From contig DUQR01000037.1 in NCBI GenBank assembly GCA_012837715.1, forward strand, positions 1-34,657: 34,657 nt of DNA. The letters are read 5' to 3'. This DNA comes from Bacillota bacterium (GTDB lineage Bacteria > Bacillota > UBA4882 > UBA10575). The translations under genes and the position numbers were made by a program. The notes under the pieces were generated by a model that saw only the letters and a program-made list of their open reading frames with translations, was not told where the DNA came from and did not search any database. Below, piece after piece: positions 1-11,020 of this stretch; position 1 is the stretch's first letter; every line of letters starts with the position of its first letter.

Positions 1-96
1 ACTTATTGGCGCTTAGGTTTTGACGTTGTCCTTACTTTAGTCAGCCCCATACAATATCTGGTACGTACTTGAAGCGGTGATCGATCTAAGCATCCC

Positions 97-1593
97 TCAT
101 TGTTTAGGGCAAACCAAACTTAATTGAAGAACGGAAGCAGCGGGCAGCGTCGCGAGAAAACCTTTCTCATTAAACTGCACACTCTCAAACACTTCCGGTT
201 TAACTTTGTCCAGTTCTTCAAAAGTATTATGGGCGTTAACTTGATCGGCGGTTAAGACCCTTCCCTCTACCCTTTCCAGTTTCAGTTCCGCACTGTTAAA
301 GAGAATTTCCAAGTTAATCCTTGCACTCGCATGTAAGTTACAAAGGGTGACATTGACTCTCCCCGCTTCGTCCCGGGATACCGAAGCGCTGAGCGCCGGG
401 ATCTTTTCCCCATTCAGCTCATAATCCCCACAGTCAAGTTGAAAATCTAGTAAATCAGCATCCTGGTGCACCTGATATAAATCAAAAACATGATAGGTGG
501 GAGTTAAGAGCATCTCCCCGCCTCTGGTCAAAATTAAGGCTTGTAGAACATTAACGATCTGGGCCAGATTGGCCATGCGCACCCGGGCGCAATGGCTGTT
601 GAAGATATTAAGACTGACCCCGGCAATCAGCGCATCCCGCAGGGTATTCTGCTGATATAAAAACCGGGGATTGGTGCCGGGCTCGGCCTGGTGCCAGGCG
701 CCCCATTCATCCACAATCAGCGCCACCTTTTTCTCCGGATCGTATTTGTCCATAATCCCACTGTGTTCTGTGATTAAACGATCCATGACCAAAGCTTTTT
801 GGAGACAACGGAAATATTCCTCCTGCCCAAACTCGGTGGCGGATCCCTTCTCTTTCCAGCTCTTACCCGAAACCGTATAATAATGCAGACTCAGGCCGTC
901 CATATATTTTCCGGCCTGCGCCATTAAGACCTCCGTCCAGTGATAATAATCATCATGAGACCCGCAGGCAATTTTAAAGATCTTTTCCTCCCCGTAAGAT
1001 TTAACATAGGTCTGATATCGCCGGTAGAGATCGGCGTAATATTCGGGACGCATATTCCCGCCACAACCCCAGCTTTCATTGCCGATCCCGAAATATTTTA
1101 ATTCCCACGGTTTTTCCCGGCCGTTCTCCTTCCTTAAACTGGTGAGCGGGGTTTCGCCGTCAAAGGTCATATATTCAATCCACTGTTCCATCTCATAAAC
1201 ACTGCCACTACCCACATTACCGCAGATATAAGGTTCGGCGCCCAGTTGGGCGCAGAGGTCCATAAACTCATGGGTGCCAAAGTGGTTGTTTTCCATTATC
1301 CCACCCCAGTAGGAATTAAGAGTCTGCTTGCGCTTCTCCCGGGGGCCGATTCCATCTTGCCAATGATATTGATCGGCAAAACAGCCGCCCGGCCACCGGA
1401 GAACCGGTACTCTAATCTTCCGGAGGGCTTCCACGACATCCTTTCTAATCCCCCGGGTATTGGGGATCGGAGACTCCTCACCGACCCAGAAGCCTTCATA
1501 AATACATCTACCGAGATGTTCGGCAAAATGCCCGTAAATATTCCGGTCAATCTTCCCTTTCTTACGATCGGCATTAATGATCAACCTATTCAT
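97..1593 (-). CDS. GH51 alpha-L-arabinofuranosidase (first of two)
   Basis: This 498-residue protein is a GH51 retaining alpha-L-arabinofuranosidase that should release terminal arabinose from arabinan, arabinogalactan or arabinoxylan fragments. The acid/base Glu is E173 in GIGNESWG and the nucleophile is E296 in VDEWGAW, almost the same positions as in characterised bacterial GH51 enzymes (about 175 and 294). [19 protein letters not shown] near residue 66 is the family substrate-pocket segment. A C-terminal beta-sandwich follows the TIM barrel from about residue 390. There is no signal peptide, so it acts in the cytoplasm on imported oligosaccharides. The ATG follows GGAG with 6 nt spacing. 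It lies 62 nt downstream of the other GH51 gene and is probably co-transcribed with it. The two copies are clearly diverged in the N-terminal third and around the acid/base residue, so they likely differ in linkage preference. The family call is firm; the exact substrate is inferred. Confidence 0.93.
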   Translation of the reverse strand: MNRLIINADRKKGKIDRNIYGHFAEHLGRCIYEGFWVGEESPIPNTRGIRKDVVEALRKIRVPVLRWPGGCFADQYHWQDGIGPREKRKQTLNSYWGGIMENNHFGTHEFMDLCAQLGAEPYICGNVGSGSVYEMEQWIEYMTFDGETPLTSLRKENGREKPWELKYFGIGNESWGCGGNMRPEYYADLYRRYQTYVKSYGEEKIFKIACGSHDDYYHWTEVLMAQAGKYMDGLSLHYYTVSGKSWKEKGSATEFGQEEYFRCLQKALVMDRLITEHSGIMDKYDPEKKVALIVDEWGAWHQAEPGTNPRFLYQQNTLRDALIAGVSLNIFNSHCARVRMANLAQIVNVLQALILTRGGEMLLTPTYHVFDLYQVHQDADLLDFQLDCGDYELNGEKIPALSASVSRDEAGRVNVTLCNLHASARINLEILFNSAELKLERVEGRVLTADQVNAHNTFEELDKVKPEVFESVQFNEKGFLATLPAASVLQLSLVCPKQ

Positions 1594-1655
1594 CTTTCTC
1601 TCCTATCTTTAAGTTTGATCCGGAATGTGCCTGAAAGCCCCCTGTCTTCAAGTTT

Positions 1656-3517
<1,862 letters not shown>

Positions 3518-4516
3518 CTACGTAGATTCGCCAATTACCAGTCTGGGTAGGATCTCTTCATGTCTGGGCTCAAACTCTTCACGGGCGATACGCTTAAATA
3601 AAAGTTCCATGGCCTCTTCAACCATTTTTTCTTTGAAAAGGTCCATCGTTGTCAATTTCGGCCGTGTATAACTGGCTACACTATTATCATACCCGACGAC
3701 CGCCACATCCTGGGGGATCCTTAACCCCAAATTATTAAGGCTGTCCAGTACCCCGGCGGCCATTACATCATTATAAACAAAGATGGCGCTCATTTCCGGA
3801 GCTCTCTGGCAGAGTTTTTGCGCTAAAGCGTATCCCTCTTCCCGGCTGAAGCTTTTTCCCCTTTCAATATATTTTTCATCCAATTCCAGGTTAGCATCGT
3901 TAAGTGCTTTTTTATATCCTTTTAACCGTTGCTCAGTGGTTTTACTCTCTTCAATCCCAATAAAGCCGATTTTTTGATGGCCTTTCGCCAATAAATGACG
4001 GGTCGCTAATTCCGCACCGCCCACATCATTAAAGGTAATAGTATCAATCCCATCAATCACCCGGGCGCCGGCCAGTCCGATAATGGGAATCTCCTCTTCC
4101 TGCATGGCCTCGATTAAACCATTTTCGATAATATCCCAGGTTAGGGTAGTTATCACCCCGCCCACTCTGTTTTCGATTAAAATATCCTTATAGAGCTCAA
4201 CCCGGTCAACCATGCTGTGGGTGTTACAAAGATAAACCCCATACTTTTTTTCAAAGGCTTGATTCTCAATCATCTGCGCCATTTGGGAGAAAAACGTATT
4301 GTTCACCGTCGGTACCACATAAGCGATGGTCTGGGTCTGTTTTCTGGAAAGCGCACGGGCGATGCGATTTGGGCGGTAATTCAATTCTTTGATCGCTTCT
4401 TCCACTTTTTCCGTCAGTTTTTTACTAACTTTGACCCCGGAATCCCGGTTGATCACTGCAGAAACAGTGGCTACGGAAACACCAGCACGTTTGGCTACAT
4501 CCTTTATTGTCGGCAT
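3518..4516 (-). CDS. LacI-family transcriptional regulator
   Basis: This is a 332-residue LacI/GalR-type repressor. The N-terminus carries the classic helix-turn-helix (TIKDVAKRAGVSVATVSAVIN, residues 3-23) and the hinge segment NYRPNRIARALSRKQT (about 46-61). A periplasmic-binding-protein-like effector domain follows to the C-terminus (IAYVVPTVNNTFFSQM onward; VYNDVMAAGVLDSL; DVAVVGYDNS). The ATG has GGAGG at 6 nt. A TATAAT -10 element is present at 4567-4562, but no good -35 accompanies it, so co-transcription from the transporter operon 76 nt upstream is equally possible. Its position between arabinofuranosidases and an arabinan-type transporter, and the three copies of one LacI-like operator within the locus, make it the probable local repressor. 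The effector is likely arabinose or an arabino-oligosaccharide; that is inference. Confidence 0.94.
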   Translation of the reverse strand: MPTIKDVAKRAGVSVATVSAVINRDSGVKVSKKLTEKVEEAIKELNYRPNRIARALSRKQTQTIAYVVPTVNNTFFSQMAQMIENQAFEKKYGVYLCNTHSMVDRVELYKDILIENRVGGVITTLTWDIIENGLIEAMQEEEIPIIGLAGARVIDGIDTITFNDVGGAELATRHLLAKGHQKIGFIGIEESKTTEQRLKGYKKALNDANLELDEKYIERGKSFSREEGYALAQKLCQRAPEMSAIFVYNDVMAAGVLDSLNNLGLRIPQDVAVVGYDNSVASYTRPKLTTMDLFKEKMVEEAMELLFKRIAREEFEPRHEEILPRLVIGEST

Positions 4517-4592
4517 GGCGTTCCTCCTCAGTTCAGTGATGACAGATGGTCTTTATTCTTCATTATATGACAATTTCCCTTTTTGGGCTTTA

Positions 4593-5405
4593 TTAATGAA
4601 TTGTATATATTTGGGGTTTAAAGTATTTTTGCATCGCGATAAACAAGACCAATAAAGGAAGAATGGCAAAAAAGCTGGAAGTAATGGTCAAATTGTAAAC
4701 CGGGAAACCCTGCGGGTCGGTTATAGTTGTTATTCCAAGAATTAGCGGCATCTTTGCTCTACTGTTGAGCACAACCAGGGGCAGGAAGAAATTATTCCAG
4801 ATGCTGACAAAGGAAAGTAAAAACTGGGTGATAAAACCGGGAATAATGTTGGGCAGCCCGATCTGAAAAAAGATTCGTAAATCATTCGCGCCATCGATTT
4901 GCGCGGCGTTAAATACTTCTTCCGAAACTTGATTCCAATAAGAAACCATCATATAAACGCCAAAGACATTAACAAAGCTGGGCAACATGACGGCCAACCG
5001 TGAATTGATCAATCCTAAATCCCGAAAAAGCATAAAAAGGGGCAAGGTGGTAGCGTAGATCGGAACCATGGCAAACCCTAAAATCAAAATAAAAAGGATT
5101 TTTTTGCCGTAAAAATTATACCGCCGAAAAGCAAAACCAGCCATACTGGCAAAAAAGATGGCGGCAAAGGCTCCTACAACCGCATATAAACCGGAATTGG
5201 CCAACCATTTTAAATAAACACCATTTTCGTAGGTGAAAACACCGCGGATGTTTTCCAGAAAATGACTGGGCACTCCCGGAAGCAAGGATTTTTGAAATAA
5301 CTGGCTAACATTCTTCGTTGTGCCAATAACTAACCAGTAAAAAGGAAAGATAAAAAAGAGTGCTAGAATTACCATCACGATTGTAGTTAACGTCCGTTTC
5401 CGCAA
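4593..5405 (-). CDS. CUT1 sugar ABC permease, MalG/AraQ type
   Basis: This 270-residue inner-membrane permease has six predicted helices. The cytoplasmic EAA loop reads EEVFNAAQIDGANDLRIFFQIGLPNIIP (about residues 163-190) and is the docking site for the transporter ATPase. The length and the short N-terminus before helix 1 match MalG-type subunits. The start is TTG at 5405, directly behind a strong GAGGAGGGG ribosome site; the first in-frame ATG would remove half of helix 1. It is the last transporter gene of a three-gene set (binding protein, MalF-type, MalG-type). No ATPase gene accompanies the set, so a shared MsmK/UgpC-like ATPase encoded elsewhere is expected. The neighbouring GH51 genes suggest arabino-oligosaccharide uptake. 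Confidence 0.92.
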   Translation of the reverse strand: MRKRTLTTIVMVILALFFIFPFYWLVIGTTKNVSQLFQKSLLPGVPSHFLENIRGVFTYENGVYLKWLANSGLYAVVGAFAAIFFASMAGFAFRRYNFYGKKILFILILGFAMVPIYATTLPLFMLFRDLGLINSRLAVMLPSFVNVFGVYMMVSYWNQVSEEVFNAAQIDGANDLRIFFQIGLPNIIPGFITQFLLSFVSIWNNFFLPLVVLNSRAKMPLILGITTITDPQGFPVYNLTITSSFFAILPLLVLFIAMQKYFKPQIYTIH

Positions 5406-5488
5406 AGGTACCCCTCCTCCTCAATTTATTAGTTATCATCACCGTTTTCCCTTCTCCACCGCTCAACTTCGCCGTCAACAATTTACAT

Positions 5489-6430
5489 TTATTCCGTTAG
5501 CATCTGCTTGGCCGCACTGCGTAAAACCCCAAAAGAAATCAGGAAAGTAAGGACCGCCAGAATCATCCCCATGGCGGAGGCATAGGTGAACCTTCCTTGG
5601 GCAAAAGCCGCATTATAGATATACATGGCCGGCGTATAATTGGAGGGTAAAACCACCAATTCTTTCAACATCCACGGTTCGTTAAAGACTTGAATGGCGC
5701 CGATCGCATTAAAGATGAACAAGGGAATAAACACGCCCTTCAAAAGGGGCACTTTGATTTTAAAAGCAACTTGCCAGAAAGTAGCCCCATCCAACTGTGC
5801 TTGCTCCGAAAATTCCTTAGGAATGGATATTAACGCGGAATAGATGACAAACGCGGTATATCCGGTAAAAGCCCATAAGATGATCACGAGGAGAATCGCC
5901 GGCAGGTGTGGCCTGGTCAGAATTTTAGTTCCGGAATAACCCAGTAGATCAAGTACCGGTCGAAAAGGAGACATGCCATCGGAGAAAATATACGACCAAA
6001 TAATACCAGTCACAATCCCGGGAATGGTGTAGGGAAGGTAATATATGAAGCGAAAGATGCTCCCGCCGTGCTTTTCCAACCTTTCATAGGAAAAGGCAAT
6101 GAGCGTCGCGATAAAAATCATTAAGGGAACCTGTACCAGCAAAAGGAAGAGGGGGATCCGGAGCGATTCCCAGAACTTGGGATCCTGCAATATCGTGGCA
6201 AAGTTTTGAAAACCAATATACCACATTCTTGCTCCTCTTTGTCCATAAAGAGATAGTTTAACCCCTAATGCAATCGGATAAATTACCATCGTCGCGAAAA
6301 GGAGTAGAAAAGGGGCAAGAAAGAGATAGGCTTTGATTGTTGCAACCGCCTTTTTATTCCTCTTTTTCTTCTTGATCATGACCTGATCCATCTTTACATT
6401 CGTCTTCTTATTCATCGTATCATACCCCAT
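5489..6430 (-). CDS. CUT1 sugar ABC permease, MalF/AraP type
   Basis: This 313-residue inner-membrane permease is the MalF-type partner of the following MalG-type gene. A basic N-terminus (KKKKRNKKAVATIKAY) precedes helix 1 (LFLAPFLLLFATMVIYPIAL). The EAA loop is EFSEQAQLDGATFWQVAFKIKVPLL in the C-terminal third. The longest reading frame begins at 6463, but the ribosome site GGAGGTGG sits just before the ATG at 6430 (MGYDTMNKKTN), so that start was taken. It is separated by 83 nt from the next permease and by 73 nt from the upstream binding-protein gene, consistent with one operon from the promoter at 8096-8068. Confidence 0.92.
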   Translation of the reverse strand: MGYDTMNKKTNVKMDQVMIKKKKRNKKAVATIKAYLFLAPFLLLFATMVIYPIALGVKLSLYGQRGARMWYIGFQNFATILQDPKFWESLRIPLFLLLVQVPLMIFIATLIAFSYERLEKHGGSIFRFIYYLPYTIPGIVTGIIWSYIFSDGMSPFRPVLDLLGYSGTKILTRPHLPAILLVIILWAFTGYTAFVIYSALISIPKEFSEQAQLDGATFWQVAFKIKVPLLKGVFIPLFIFNAIGAIQVFNEPWMLKELVVLPSNYTPAMYIYNAAFAQGRFTYASAMGMILAVLTFLISFGVLRSAAKQMLTE

Positions 6431-6503
6431 CTGTTCCCACCTCCATTTTAAAAATTTGTCCAAAAAAGGAAGTGGGGGAGGAGATTCCTCCCCCTTTCAC
6501 CGG

Positions 6504-7811
6504 TCACGGTAATTTACCGGTCACCAAATTAGTATAGCCGAATTCCTTCATCGTATTGATTACTTCTTTTTCCCACATGGGAAGGATATCGGCAAACCGT
6601 TTGATTTTACCGTCCACGTACTGCTGGATAAGCAGGCTCAGGCTTTCATCCATATTGGAGGAGATGGGCAAGGTGATAAAGGTCGTATTAACCAGATGAT
6701 GGGCTTCCCACAAAGACTCCACGATGTTCTGGCCGCCAAAGAAAGCATCGGGTCCGGAAACCTCATCAAGCACCTCTTCGTATCTGGAGGAAACCATCAC
6801 CGGCAAGTTACTGTATTTATGTAAGCATTTGAGGGAAGTAGGATGGGAGTTCAACCAGTTGACAAAGAGCGCAGCCGCTTCCGGATTCTTGGAATGGGAG
6901 GTTACATAGAAACCGGAACCGCCAAGCATCGCGTTGGTCGGTTTCGCCGGGTTCCATTGCGGCGGAATCCCCACCCGCCATTTGCCTTCTGATTCAGGAG
7001 CATTATACTTCAGCCATTCGGCAAACCAGGCGCCGTTTTCCACCACCGCGGTCGTGCCTTGGTTCAAAGAATTGAACCAGTCGGCGTTCCACCACATTTC
7101 CAGATCGAAGATGCCTTCGTCAAAGCATTTCCCTAAAGTCGCAAAGACTTCTTTCGCAACCGGGTTGGTAAAATGAATGTACCATTTGCCATCATGGTAA
7201 TCGTAGAGTTTACCGCCGGCCTTCCAAACCTGGGCAATCCACCACTGGACATTACCGATGGGCGCGGCATAGTACTTCAGGTTCGACGGGGCGACTTGCT
7301 TAAATTTCTTGGCCTGTTCGATGAATTCATCCATGCTCTTGGGGACCGTCAAGCCATATTGATCAAACAGATCTTTCCGGTAGAACATCGTCAAGGCGCC
7401 ACTGTCTTGCGGGGTGCCATAGATCTGACCGTCCGCGGCGCACCAGCCTAAAGCCGCTTCCCCGTACAATTCGACAAAGGTCTTCTCATCCAGCCATTTA
7501 TTAATGGGTTGGAAAGCACCGAGATCCATAAATTGAGGAGCGAAGGAGTACTCAACCATCAACACATCCGGCAGCCCGCTTCCGGCGGACAGGGCCGTCT
7601 GGGCCTTTTCATAATGAACATCAAAATTTTCCCACTTAACTTTAATATTGGGGTATACTTTCTCAAATTCCTCAATCGAGTAATTTTCGTTACTCGTCCA
7701 TGCCCACATGGTTATGGTAGTTGATTTCCCGGAATATTTTGGATAATAGTCAGCGGCAAAACAGGAAATTCCCAGAATTAAAATCAAGGTAACCAGTAAA
7801 AACCTTTTCAT
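6504..7811 (-). CDS. Family 1 sugar-binding protein of CUT1 transporter
   Basis: This 435-residue extracellular solute-binding protein is the first gene of the CUT1 operon. Residues 1-19 form a signal peptide (MKRFLLVTLILILGISCFA) with probable signal peptidase I cleavage before ADYY; the Cys at 17 is not in a good lipobox. Family 1 features are TTITMWAWTSNENYSIEEFEKVYPNIKVKWE near the N-terminus, LPDVLMVEYSFAPQF, GQIYGTPQDSGALTMFYRKDLF and the aromatic-rich WNPAKPTNAMLGGSGFYV. GGAGG is 9 nt before the ATG. The gene lies behind a consensus promoter and two LacI-type operators, so it should be strongly inducible. An arabino-oligosaccharide ligand is inferred from the neighbouring GH51 genes. 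Confidence 0.92.
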   Translation of the reverse strand: MKRFLLVTLILILGISCFAADYYPKYSGKSTTITMWAWTSNENYSIEEFEKVYPNIKVKWENFDVHYEKAQTALSAGSGLPDVLMVEYSFAPQFMDLGAFQPINKWLDEKTFVELYGEAALGWCAADGQIYGTPQDSGALTMFYRKDLFDQYGLTVPKSMDEFIEQAKKFKQVAPSNLKYYAAPIGNVQWWIAQVWKAGGKLYDYHDGKWYIHFTNPVAKEVFATLGKCFDEGIFDLEMWWNADWFNSLNQGTTAVVENGAWFAEWLKYNAPESEGKWRVGIPPQWNPAKPTNAMLGGSGFYVTSHSKNPEAAALFVNWLNSHPTSLKCLHKYSNLPVMVSSRYEEVLDEVSGPDAFFGGQNIVESLWEAHHLVNTTFITLPISSNMDESLSLLIQQYVDGKIKRFADILPMWEKEVINTMKEFGYTNLVTGKLP

Positions 7812-7970
7812 CTTTAATTACCCTCCTCATGTTAATTTACTGTCCTTACCTCTCGACCTCAACCAACGACTCACATCCGGTGGAATTAGACGATCTGTTT
7901 TTCTCCGCCGATCACCCCCTTTTGCGCTTTTTCCTTACTGTTCCAAGCACTTAGCATTTACCAACTGATT

Positions 7971-7984
7971 TCTAAACGGTTAGA
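7971..7984. promoter_or_regulatory. LacI-type operator copy A1
   Basis: TCTAAACGGTTAGA is a near-perfect palindrome with the central CG typical of LacI-family operators. It lies in the 5' leader of the CUT1 operon. It is the inverted copy of the site at 8038-8051, and the two centres are exactly 67 bp apart. The local LacI is the likely binder. Confidence 0.8.
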
Positions 7985-8037
7985 TTTTACTGTTTATAAA
8001 AGCCGCTCTTGAAGGTATAATCTAGCGTCTGAAAATT

Positions 8038-8051
8038 TCTAACCGTTTAGA
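8038..8051. promoter_or_regulatory. LacI-type operator copy A2
   Basis: TCTAACCGTTTAGA is the reverse complement of the operator at 7971-7984 and of the one at 14074-14087. Its centre is at about +17 relative to the transcription start predicted from the promoter at 8096-8068, a position where bound repressor would block early transcription and could loop to copy A1. Confidence 0.82.
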
Positions 8052-8067
8052 TTGATGCTTTGTTAAT

Positions 8068-8096
8068 ATTATATAAATTATCCTTTACTTTGTCAA
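8068..8096 (-). promoter_or_regulatory. Consensus sigma-A promoter of CUT1 operon
   Basis: On the minus strand TTGACA (8096-8091) and TATAAT (8073-8068) are separated by exactly 17 bp, a perfect match to the housekeeping consensus. The predicted start is near 8061, about 250 nt before the binding-protein gene. The operator at 8038-8051 lies immediately downstream. No strong terminator separates this promoter from the end of the upstream Opp-type operon, so some read-through is possible. Confidence 0.88.
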
Positions 8097-8148
8097 GGAA
8101 CCATTTTTGAGAATACGCTATACCTTCACCCATTTGGCCCAAAAAACC

Positions 8149-9150
8149 CTATTTATATAAATGACATTTTACAGACCGGCCATCGACCATGTAATTTTCG
8201 GGTTCTCTTTCTTTACAGATGGTTTGGACTTTTGGACATCTTCCCGAAAATTTACAGCCGACCCGTGCAAATTCTTTCGTTTCCAGATCACTTAAGGCAA
8301 TGTCACTTACCCATTTATGAGCCGGATCCGGGGTAGGAATTGAGGCTTTTAATAGTTGTGTATAAGGGTGGAGCGGTTTATCCAGCACTTTTTCTACCGA
8401 ACCCATCTCCACAATCTGTCCCCGTAACATGATGGCAATCCGGTCACTGACATAATAAGCGGTGGCCAAATCATGGGTAATATAGATGATACTGACCCCT
8501 TGCTCTTCCTTTAGTCTTTTAAATAAATTGATAATCGACATCCGCAAAGAAGCATCAATCATGGAAACGGGTTCATCGGTAATTAATAAGGACGGGTTGG
8601 TAATTAAGGCTCTGGCAATCGATGTTCTCTGTAACTGACCCCCTGACATTTCACTGGGATACTTATCTTTGACTTCGGCCAGGGAAAGGCCTACCAATTC
8701 CAAGGATTTTTCCACAAGCTGCGGTTGCTCTGCTTCAGCCATCCTAAAGTTTTTTGCTGTTTCATAGAGATAAGTATCGATTTTTTTCAAAGGGTTAAAG
8801 GTTTCAAAAGGATTTTGAAAAACGGGTTGCATATCCCGCATAAATTCTAATTTTCCCTTAAGCTTGGCTATTCTTTCCCCTTTATATCTGATCCGTCCGG
8901 AAGTAGGCATTTCAAAACCGAGGATCAGTTTAGCCATCGTTGATTTTCCACTACCGCTTTCCCCCGCGAGCGTAAAGATTTCCGGTTGATCCAGTTCCAT
9001 CGAGAATGAAACATTATTTACGGCCGCAATTTTGGATTTGGCCAAACCCTGCCCTTTGGTAAAGACTTTCGTTACATTTTCGACCGTAAGCAGTTTTGCT
9101 TCTTCAACCCCGATGTTGGTTGGTTTTGTCTTCTTCAGCTTTGTATTCAT
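8149..9150 (-). CDS. Opp/Dpp-type ABC ATPase, second subunit (OppF/DppF type)
   Basis: This 333-residue ATPase energises the Opp-type importer. It has Walker A GESGSGKST (63-71), Q-loop Gln112, an ABC signature of MSGGQ (168-172) instead of LSGGQ, Walker B LLITDEP with Asp192-Glu193, and switch His226. The C-terminal oligopeptide-transporter extension has four cysteines (299, 305, 312, 329) in the spacing seen in Opp/Dpp ATPases that bind a [4Fe-4S] cluster. Its ATG overlaps the stop of the preceding ATPase gene (ATGA) and has GAGGAGGG 6 nt upstream, so the pair is translationally coupled. It is the last gene of a five-gene operon. By context the cargo is more likely plant oligosaccharides than peptides, as in related family-5 systems of anaerobic polysaccharide degraders; this is inference. 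Confidence 0.93.
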   Translation of the reverse strand: MNTKLKKTKPTNIGVEEAKLLTVENVTKVFTKGQGLAKSKIAAVNNVSFSMELDQPEIFTLAGESGSGKSTMAKLILGFEMPTSGRIRYKGERIAKLKGKLEFMRDMQPVFQNPFETFNPLKKIDTYLYETAKNFRMAEAEQPQLVEKSLELVGLSLAEVKDKYPSEMSGGQLQRTSIARALITNPSLLITDEPVSMIDASLRMSIINLFKRLKEEQGVSIIYITHDLATAYYVSDRIAIMLRGQIVEMGSVEKVLDKPLHPYTQLLKASIPTPDPAHKWVSDIALSDLETKEFARVGCKFSGRCPKVQTICKEREPENYMVDGRSVKCHLYK

Positions 9151-10142
9151 TTCGAACCCTCCTCAAGAAAGCATGCGACCCGATGGCCTTTTTCCACCTC
9201 TACCAATTCCGGGATTTCTCTTCGGCAGCGTTCCGTTGCTTCGGGACAACGCGGATGAAATCTACAGCCAGGTGGCACATTTATTAAGGAAGGTGGCGTT
9301 CCGGGGGCACTTGTCCGGGTTGATTTATCTCCTAATTTCGGCAACGAGTCTAACAGCATCTGCGTATAAGGATGTTTGGGCTGGTTAAAGAGGAGGTTAA
9401 CATCGGCTTCTTCCACGATTTTTCCGGCGTACATAATGGCCAGTCGATCACATAAATTAGCATGGATCGCCAGATCATGAGTGACCATAATCAGCGTATT
9501 TTGCTGCTCTTTTTTAATCTTTTTGATTAATTGCACTACTCCCCTTTGCACGACCACATCCAGGGCGGTGGTGGGTTCATCCGCGAAAATTATGTCCGGC
9601 TTTAAAATCGTGGCTAAGGCAATCGTAATCCGCTGTCTCATGCCGCCAGATAGTTGATGGGGGAAGGAATGCATCACATTCCATTCCAGTCCCAAGGCAT
9701 CCAAGTGTTTTTTCACCATATTCATATCATTTAAGTGCGTCCGGTTTTCGAGCTTAAGATGGGCATCAATCAGATCCTGGAAGGATTTTCTGATCCGGCG
9801 CACTGGATTCAAGACACTCATCGAGCCTTGGGGAATATGGGAGAGCCGAATACCGCGCACCTTACGCCGTTGTTTATCTTCTTGTAAAGATAAAATGTTT
9901 AAGCTTTGATCATCAAAATTATAAATTACTTCTCCCTCTAGAATCTCTAATGGGGGCTTAATCAGTCCACTGATCGCTTTGAGCAGGGTTGATTTGCCGC
10001 AACCGGATTCCCCGGCAATCCCATAAATCTCATTTTTATGGACTTGAAAGGAGACACCATCAACCGCTCTCACCCGGTAGATACGGCCGTATTTTTCTGT
10101 GGTATAATAAGCCTTTAGTTCTTTTACATCGATCATCGACAT
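9147..10142 (-). CDS. Opp/Dpp-type ABC ATPase, first subunit (OppD/DppD type)
   Basis: This 331-residue ATPase has Walker A GESGCGKST (44-52), Q-loop Gln105, signature LSGGM (164-168) followed by RQRITIALA, and Walker B DIIFADEP with Asp188-Glu189. The C-terminal region (GCRFHPRCPEATERCRREIPE ending in HRVACFLEE) carries the four-Cys motif of the oligopeptide/dipeptide ATPase family. The ATG at 10142 has a GAGGAG ribosome site 7 nt upstream and follows the permease stop by 4 nt; its own stop overlaps the next ATPase start by 4 nt. It forms a heterodimer with the 8149-9150 product and powers the two permeases upstream in the operon. Confidence 0.94.
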   Translation of the reverse strand: MSMIDVKELKAYYTTEKYGRIYRVRAVDGVSFQVHKNEIYGIAGESGCGKSTLLKAISGLIKPPLEILEGEVIYNFDDQSLNILSLQEDKQRRKVRGIRLSHIPQGSMSVLNPVRRIRKSFQDLIDAHLKLENRTHLNDMNMVKKHLDALGLEWNVMHSFPHQLSGGMRQRITIALATILKPDIIFADEPTTALDVVVQRGVVQLIKKIKKEQQNTLIMVTHDLAIHANLCDRLAIMYAGKIVEEADVNLLFNQPKHPYTQMLLDSLPKLGDKSTRTSAPGTPPSLINVPPGCRFHPRCPEATERCRREIPELVEVEKGHRVACFLEEGSK

Positions 10143-10146
10143 GCTT

Positions 10147-11007
10147 TCACTCCTCTTTGATCAGCTGTAATCGGGTTCTCGGATCAAGATATTCGCTAAT
10201 ACTGGTTGAAAGCATATATAAAGCGAGAATCAAGACAATACAGCTGATTATTGGGGTCAAAATCCAATTCCACATTTCCAAAAAGATTGCCTGGTATTGT
10301 AAAGCCCAGTAGATCATCGTCCCAATGGTTGGGGTGTTAAGATTGGAGAGTCCTAACATGGATAAAGTTACTTCCATGCCCAGGACCCAGATGACATTAT
10401 TGATTGTTGCCGCCATAATAAGCGGGATGATATAAGGCATATGCTCTGAAATAATAATTTTATACGTTTTCATTCCTGACAAAACTGCTGTTTTGGTGAA
10501 TTCCCTTTCCTTTAGGCTTAAAATTTGGGAACGAAAAAGCCGGGCGTCCCAGGCCCAACCAAATAAGCCAATGATGATCCCTAACACCGTTATACTTAAA
10601 GAAGTCCGCAGGATACTGGCGATCAGGATCAAAATCGGAAATAAAGGAATGATGATAAAACTGTCGTTAATTGTCATCACAATCCGATCAAAAAGGCCCC
10701 CTTTATATCCGGCCAGCAAACCCAGGATAATTGCAATGACACGTGAGATCAAAGCAGCAATTAAGGCCAGGATTAAAGAATTCTTAATCGCAGCCGTAGC
10801 TTGCCAAAAGATATCCTGACCCAATGAGTTTGTACCCAGGAGATATTTCCAACTGGAAGGCATATCTCTGGGGACTGTATTCCAGGCTTTCATATTGTAA
10901 GGCGCAAATAGGGATATCACCGCGATCACGATAAACAAGGTTAAGACTGAAAAGCCAAACGTAAATCTTTTATCGTGGCGAAATAATCTTTTGAAAACAT
11001 TAAACAT
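10147..11007 (-). CDS. Opp/Dpp-type ABC permease (OppC/DppC type)
   Basis: This 286-residue membrane permease is of the DppC type. A cytoplasmic N-terminus (MFNVFKRLFRHDKRF) leads into helix 1 (FTFGFSVLTLFIVIAVISLF). Family motifs YLLGTNSLGQDIFWQ and GAWDARLFRSQILSLKEREFTKTAVLSGM (EAA-like region) follow. The longest reading frame starts at 11046 inside the upstream permease gene, but GGGAGG lies 8 nt before the ATG at 11007, so that start was used; it leaves a 13-nt gap from the upstream stop. It pairs with the DppB-type subunit. Confidence 0.92.
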   Translation of the reverse strand: MFNVFKRLFRHDKRFTFGFSVLTLFIVIAVISLFAPYNMKAWNTVPRDMPSSWKYLLGTNSLGQDIFWQATAAIKNSLILALIAALISRVIAIILGLLAGYKGGLFDRIVMTINDSFIIIPLFPILILIASILRTSLSITVLGIIIGLFGWAWDARLFRSQILSLKEREFTKTAVLSGMKTYKIIISEHMPYIIPLIMAATINNVIWVLGMEVTLSMLGLSNLNTPTIGTMIYWALQYQAIFLEMWNWILTPIISCIVLILALYMLSTSISEYLDPRTRLQLIKEE

Positions 11008-11020
11008 CTTTGCTCCCTCC

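Noticed and set aside
1-96. Possible feature at the left edge
   Set aside because: No gene, hairpin with T-run or promoter could be supported in these 96 bases.
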